From GAS188 sp044445965 (GTDB lineage: Bacteria; Pseudomonadota; Alphaproteobacteria; Rhizobiales; Beijerinckiaceae), in assembly GCA_044445965.1 (NCBI GenBank), contig JBIOEJ010000131.1:1-15953 (forward strand): DNA of 15,953 nucleotides, written 5' to 3'. The translations under genes were made by a program, and so were the position numbers. Every line of letters starts with the position of its first letter. Within the stretch, counting starts at the first letter, position 1. Shown one piece after another: positions 13,649 to 15,953 of the stretch. Under the pieces are notes generated by a model. It did not search any database. It was not told where the DNA came from and worked only from the letters and a program-made list of their open reading frames with translations.

Positions 13649-14866
13649 TCACTGCGCCGCGAGCTGCACGCAGCTTCCCGCAGCATCGCCGGCGGTGAGC
13701 GCCTTGGCGAGGGCCTCGGCGAGCGTGGTGTAGCCGTAGCGGTTGAAGTGGTCCCAATCGAGCGGGCCGTGCAGCGGCTCCTTGGCGCTCGCCGCGCGCA
13801 TGGTACTGCGCGTGTCGAGGAATCCGACACCCAAGCGTGCCGCCTCGGCCTGGATCAGACGGCAGATCTCGTCGCTACGCGCCGGCACCGCCTTCGCGTC
13901 GTGGACGATTTGGTATCTGGGTGAATTATTGGGCTGGACGGCGACGGATACCTTGTTCGACACAACGTCGTAGGCGCTCAGCACGGCGGGAATGTATACG
14001 ACCGTGATCGGCACGCCGGCAAAGTAGCCGCGGAAAAAGGTCAGGCTCGCGCGAAACACCTCGACGCCGGTCGCAGTTTGCTCCGGCGTAAGCTCGAGGT
14101 CGGGGCCCTGCAGACCGTCGGGAAGCGCCACCGTGCGACCGCCGATGCGCGCGGCGGTCGTCGTACCGGGCAGCGGTGGTCGGAAGAGCGGCACGGGGGG
14201 ATTTGTGCCCAAGAGCTGACGCCAATTGTAGCGCAGGAGGTTGAGTGCGAAGTCCAGGAGGAAGGCGTTCTTCCACGGATGCCATCCGTGGCGAATGCGA
14301 GCGCTTTCCTCTGCCGCCACCTCGCGCACATAGGCGGCGATGTCCTCTTCGCTCGGACTGCCGTTCGTACGGCGGAGAAGCTCGCGAATCTCGAAGCGAT
14401 TATCGCTCAAGTCGTTGCCCTCATAGAAGTAAGCAAAGATCTTCCCCGGCGCGTCGAGGTGGAAGGCGCTGCCGATGTTGATGCTCTCGAAGGCCTTGAC
14501 GGGCTCGACTACGGCGTTCTGCAGCTGGCCGGTGCCGACGGCACCGAAGGTGACGACATCGCGGCCGGTCAAGCGGTGCAGTACGTGCGTGGCCTGGAAG
14601 TCGGGGTTACCGTCATTGCCGACCTCGAAGAGCCATGCGCCGGCACCGGCGGCATAGGAGTCGCCGAACACTGCGACGTAGTCGCGCGGAATGGGACCTG
14701 CTTTCGAGCTTTGCCCGAATACCTTCAGCCTTCCGAGATGCTGATTCAATCTCAGCGGCACCTGGTCGATGAAGCGGTGGAACACGCCGAAGTCGAGCAC
14801 GAGATAGCCCGCGACCAGGGATACCACGACCAGTCCCGCGTTGATGAGCCGCTCGCGCATTGCCAT
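13649..14866 (-). CDS. Membrane-anchored SGNH-hydrolase-like protein
   Basis: This 405-residue protein has one N-terminal membrane segment (INAGLVVVSLVAGYLVLDFG, ~8-27) and a presumed periplasmic domain with SGNH/GDSL esterase blocks. These are VAVFGDSYAAGAGAW with nucleophile Ser70, TFGAVGTGQ (~106-114) as the Gly block, FYEGNDLSDN with Asn151, and LDWDHFNRYGY with Asp370 and His373 as the catalytic D-x-x-H. Proteins of this type act on ester or acyl groups of polysaccharides or lipids; the substrate is not evident. The start at 14866 is chosen because AAGGAG lies 10 bases upstream and the membrane segment then begins near residue 8; the frame also extends 27 codons further upstream with Arg/Ser-rich sequence. 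No clear partner genes are nearby: it points away from the TIR gene and towards the mobile-element remnants. Confidence 0.78.
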   Translation of the reverse strand: MAMRERLINAGLVVVSLVAGYLVLDFGVFHRFIDQVPLRLNQHLGRLKVFGQSSKAGPIPRDYVAVFGDSYAAGAGAWLFEVGNDGNPDFQATHVLHRLTGRDVVTFGAVGTGQLQNAVVEPVKAFESINIGSAFHLDAPGKIFAYFYEGNDLSDNRFEIRELLRRTNGSPSEEDIAAYVREVAAEESARIRHGWHPWKNAFLLDFALNLLRYNWRQLLGTNPPVPLFRPPLPGTTTAARIGGRTVALPDGLQGPDLELTPEQTATGVEVFRASLTFFRGYFAGVPITVVYIPAVLSAYDVVSNKVSVAVQPNNSPRYQIVHDAKAVPARSDEICRLIQAEAARLGVGFLDTRSTMRAASAKEPLHGPLDWDHFNRYGYTTLAEALAKALTAGDAAGSCVQLAAQ

Positions 14867-15414
14867 GTTGCTGGAACTCCTTTTTTTCGTTCGCGACCGG
14901 CCTCCTCTACCATAAAAGACTGAGCGTGACCAAGTCGGCACTGACAAGCTGCAACTCCGTGTCTCCGCGACCCGCGCGAGACGCCGACAAGACCTCTGCT
15001 ACCGGCTCCGGGCATCCGGACCTTGAGCCGCACCGGTTGACGCGGGACCATGCGCCCCGCGCGCTGCTTCACGCGGCATTCGCCACCAAACCGGCGCTCC
15101 ATCGGGTGTGAGCGCAGCCCTGACGCAGCTCCAGCGCTCAGCCGCAAACCGTGGGTGACATTGAAACGAGCCGCCTTTGCATCGGCTACCAGCATTCTGC
15201 CGGATGTAGCGCCAAGGCCAATGCGAGGCTAGCGATCCAACAGCCCCGCCCGATGGGGTCGCCCCGAAAGATAGACCACGAACGGGTGCGCCTGTCGTCG
15301 CACGAACACGGCCGTTCCCTTGCCCGGCCGTTTCTTGCTAAGGTAAGCTTCTTGCTGCGGGCTCGGCGCCGGACCCGCACCTGCCGATCAAACGAAGCGG
15401 GCGGCCTTGCTGCC
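14867..15414. other. Divergent intergenic region between the SGNH-like and TIR genes
   Basis: No convincing coding sequence is seen in these 548 bases; the open frames present lack a ribosome site and recognisable protein features. The region must carry promoters for both divergent genes, but no strong -35/-10 pair was identified. A 7-bp hairpin, ACGGCCG (15308-15314) with CGGCCGT (15325-15331) around a 10-base loop, is followed by a short T-rich stretch (tttcttgct) in the + direction, about 84 bases before the TIR start. It might act as a weak attenuator or leader structure. Confidence 0.4.
14877..14882 (-). promoter_or_regulatory. Ribosome binding site of the SGNH-like gene
   Basis: AAGGAG on the - strand, preceded by an A-run, lies 10 bases before the ATG at 14866-14864. 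It favours this start over the longer open frame beginning at 14947. Confidence 0.6.
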
Positions 15415-15953
15415 ATGGCCCACGATCTCTTCATCAGCTATTCGACCCAGGACAAGACGACGGCGGACGCCGCCTGCGCGACGCTGGAGGCGGCAGGCAT
15501 ACGCTGCTGGATAGCGCCGCGCGATCTCGTGCCGGGTGCCGAGTGGGGCGAGGCGATCGTCGCCGCCATCGGCCATTGCCGCGCAATGCTGCTCATCTTC
15601 TCGGCGAGCGCCAACGATTCGCCGCAGATCCGCCGCGAGGTCGAGCGCGCGGTCAACAAGGGCATTCCGGTCCTTCCGCTCCGCATCGAGGACATCGAGC
15701 CGACGCGGTCGCTGGAATATTTCATCGGCACCGTCCACTGGCTCGACGCCCTGACGCCGCCGCTCGAGAGCCATCTCCGGCGCTTGACCGAGACCGTAAG
15801 GGCGTTGTTGCAGATCGCCGCAGTCCAGCCGGAAGCCGCCGTGAGGGCGAGTACTCCCGCCGCGCGCGCGGCACCGGCCCAAGTGCCGCGCGCCGTGCCG
15901 ATGTGGCTCGCAGTCGCAGCCGCCCTCCTCATCGGCGCAGCCGGCGCTGCGGC
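15415..15953 (+). CDS. TIR-domain protein with C-terminal membrane segment (3' partial)
   Basis: An open frame from ATG 15415 runs to the window edge (179 codons). It starts MAHDLFISYSTQDK, the box-1 motif of TIR domains, then WIAPRDLVPGAEWGEAI (~32-48) as the BB-loop region, AMLLIFSASANDSPQIRREV (~58-76) and GIPVLPLRIEDI (~83-94); the domain ends near 134. Glu75 in the RREVER helix is the likely equivalent of the catalytic Glu of NAD-cleaving TIR proteins. An Ala/Pro-rich linker (~137-162) leads to a hydrophobic stretch (MWLAVAAALLIGAAGAA) that is probably a membrane span. Bacterial proteins of this plan usually carry a further domain after the span (for example tetratricopeptide/Sel1 repeats or a sulfatase-modifying-type domain), which is outside the window. 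No strong ribosome site precedes the ATG, but the TIR motif starts immediately after it. Roles may include NAD depletion in phage defence, or signalling. Confidence 0.85.
   Translation, partial: MAHDLFISYSTQDKTTADAACATLEAAGIRCWIAPRDLVPGAEWGEAIVAAIGHCRAMLLIFSASANDSPQIRREVERAVNKGIPVLPLRIEDIEPTRSLEYFIGTVHWLDALTPPLESHLRRLTETVRALLQIAAVQPEAAVRASTPAARAAPAQVPRAVPMWLAVAAALLIGAAGAA

Noticed and set aside
13428..13733. + strand open frame upstream of and overlapping the SGNH gene end
   Set aside because: Arg/Ala/Ser-rich with no motif, no convincing ribosome site, and it overlaps the C-terminus of the better-supported SGNH-like gene.
14752..15195. - strand open frame overlapping the SGNH N-terminus and the intergenic region
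   Set aside because: Lower-complexity Arg/Gly-rich translation, conflicts with the SGNH start and its ribosome site, and matches nothing recognised.
15388..15882. - strand open frames opposite the TIR gene
   Set aside because: The + strand encodes an unmistakable TIR domain from 15415; the opposite frames are shadows.

Overview
The window is high-GC DNA with short operon spacing, Tat- and Sec-dependent transport genes and family matches typical of an alphaproteobacterium, probably a soil or plant-associated Rhodospirillales or Hyphomicrobiales member. The lineage call is inference from gene content and codon usage; there is no rRNA or other phylogenetic marker here.

Left part (1-2472, + strand): the end of a branched-chain-amino-acid-type ABC cassette (partial livG, then livF), followed by a peptidase M19 'membrane dipeptidase' homologue that has lost several classical zinc ligands, followed by a start-less N-terminal fragment of an N-methylhydantoinase A (hyuA) gene. 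A compositional scar (2473-2785) separates this from the next block.

Centre (2786-12491): a catabolic island arranged around an IclR-family regulator. On the - strand, reading from the regulator: iclR, a Tat-exported PotD-like binding protein, two PotB/PotC-like permeases, a PotA-like ATPase, and a trimethylamine-dehydrogenase/DgcA/StcD-like flavin oxidoreductase. On the + strand, divergent from iclR, is a dimethylglycine/sarcosine-dehydrogenase-like enzyme (FAD domain plus GcvT-like folate domain). The simplest reading is import of an N-methylated amine or betaine by the Pot-type transporter, then stepwise oxidative N-demethylation by two different flavoenzymes, with release of C1 units partly to tetrahydrofolate. 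The nearby M19 gene fits this picture, because M19 homologues also sit next to dimethylglycine or stachydrine demethylase genes in Pseudomonas-type glycine-betaine clusters (known context). The substrate itself cannot be read from the sequence.

Right part (12492-15953): a graveyard of mobile DNA (an IS66 TnpC fragment joined to an internally deleted IS256-family transposase tail, abutting a truncated P4-type tyrosine integrase), a near-perfect 28-bp palindrome, a membrane-anchored SGNH-hydrolase-like protein on the - strand, a 548-bp non-coding stretch, and finally a TIR-domain protein with a membrane segment that runs off the right edge. This end looks like accessory sequence and may be the edge of a former genomic island.
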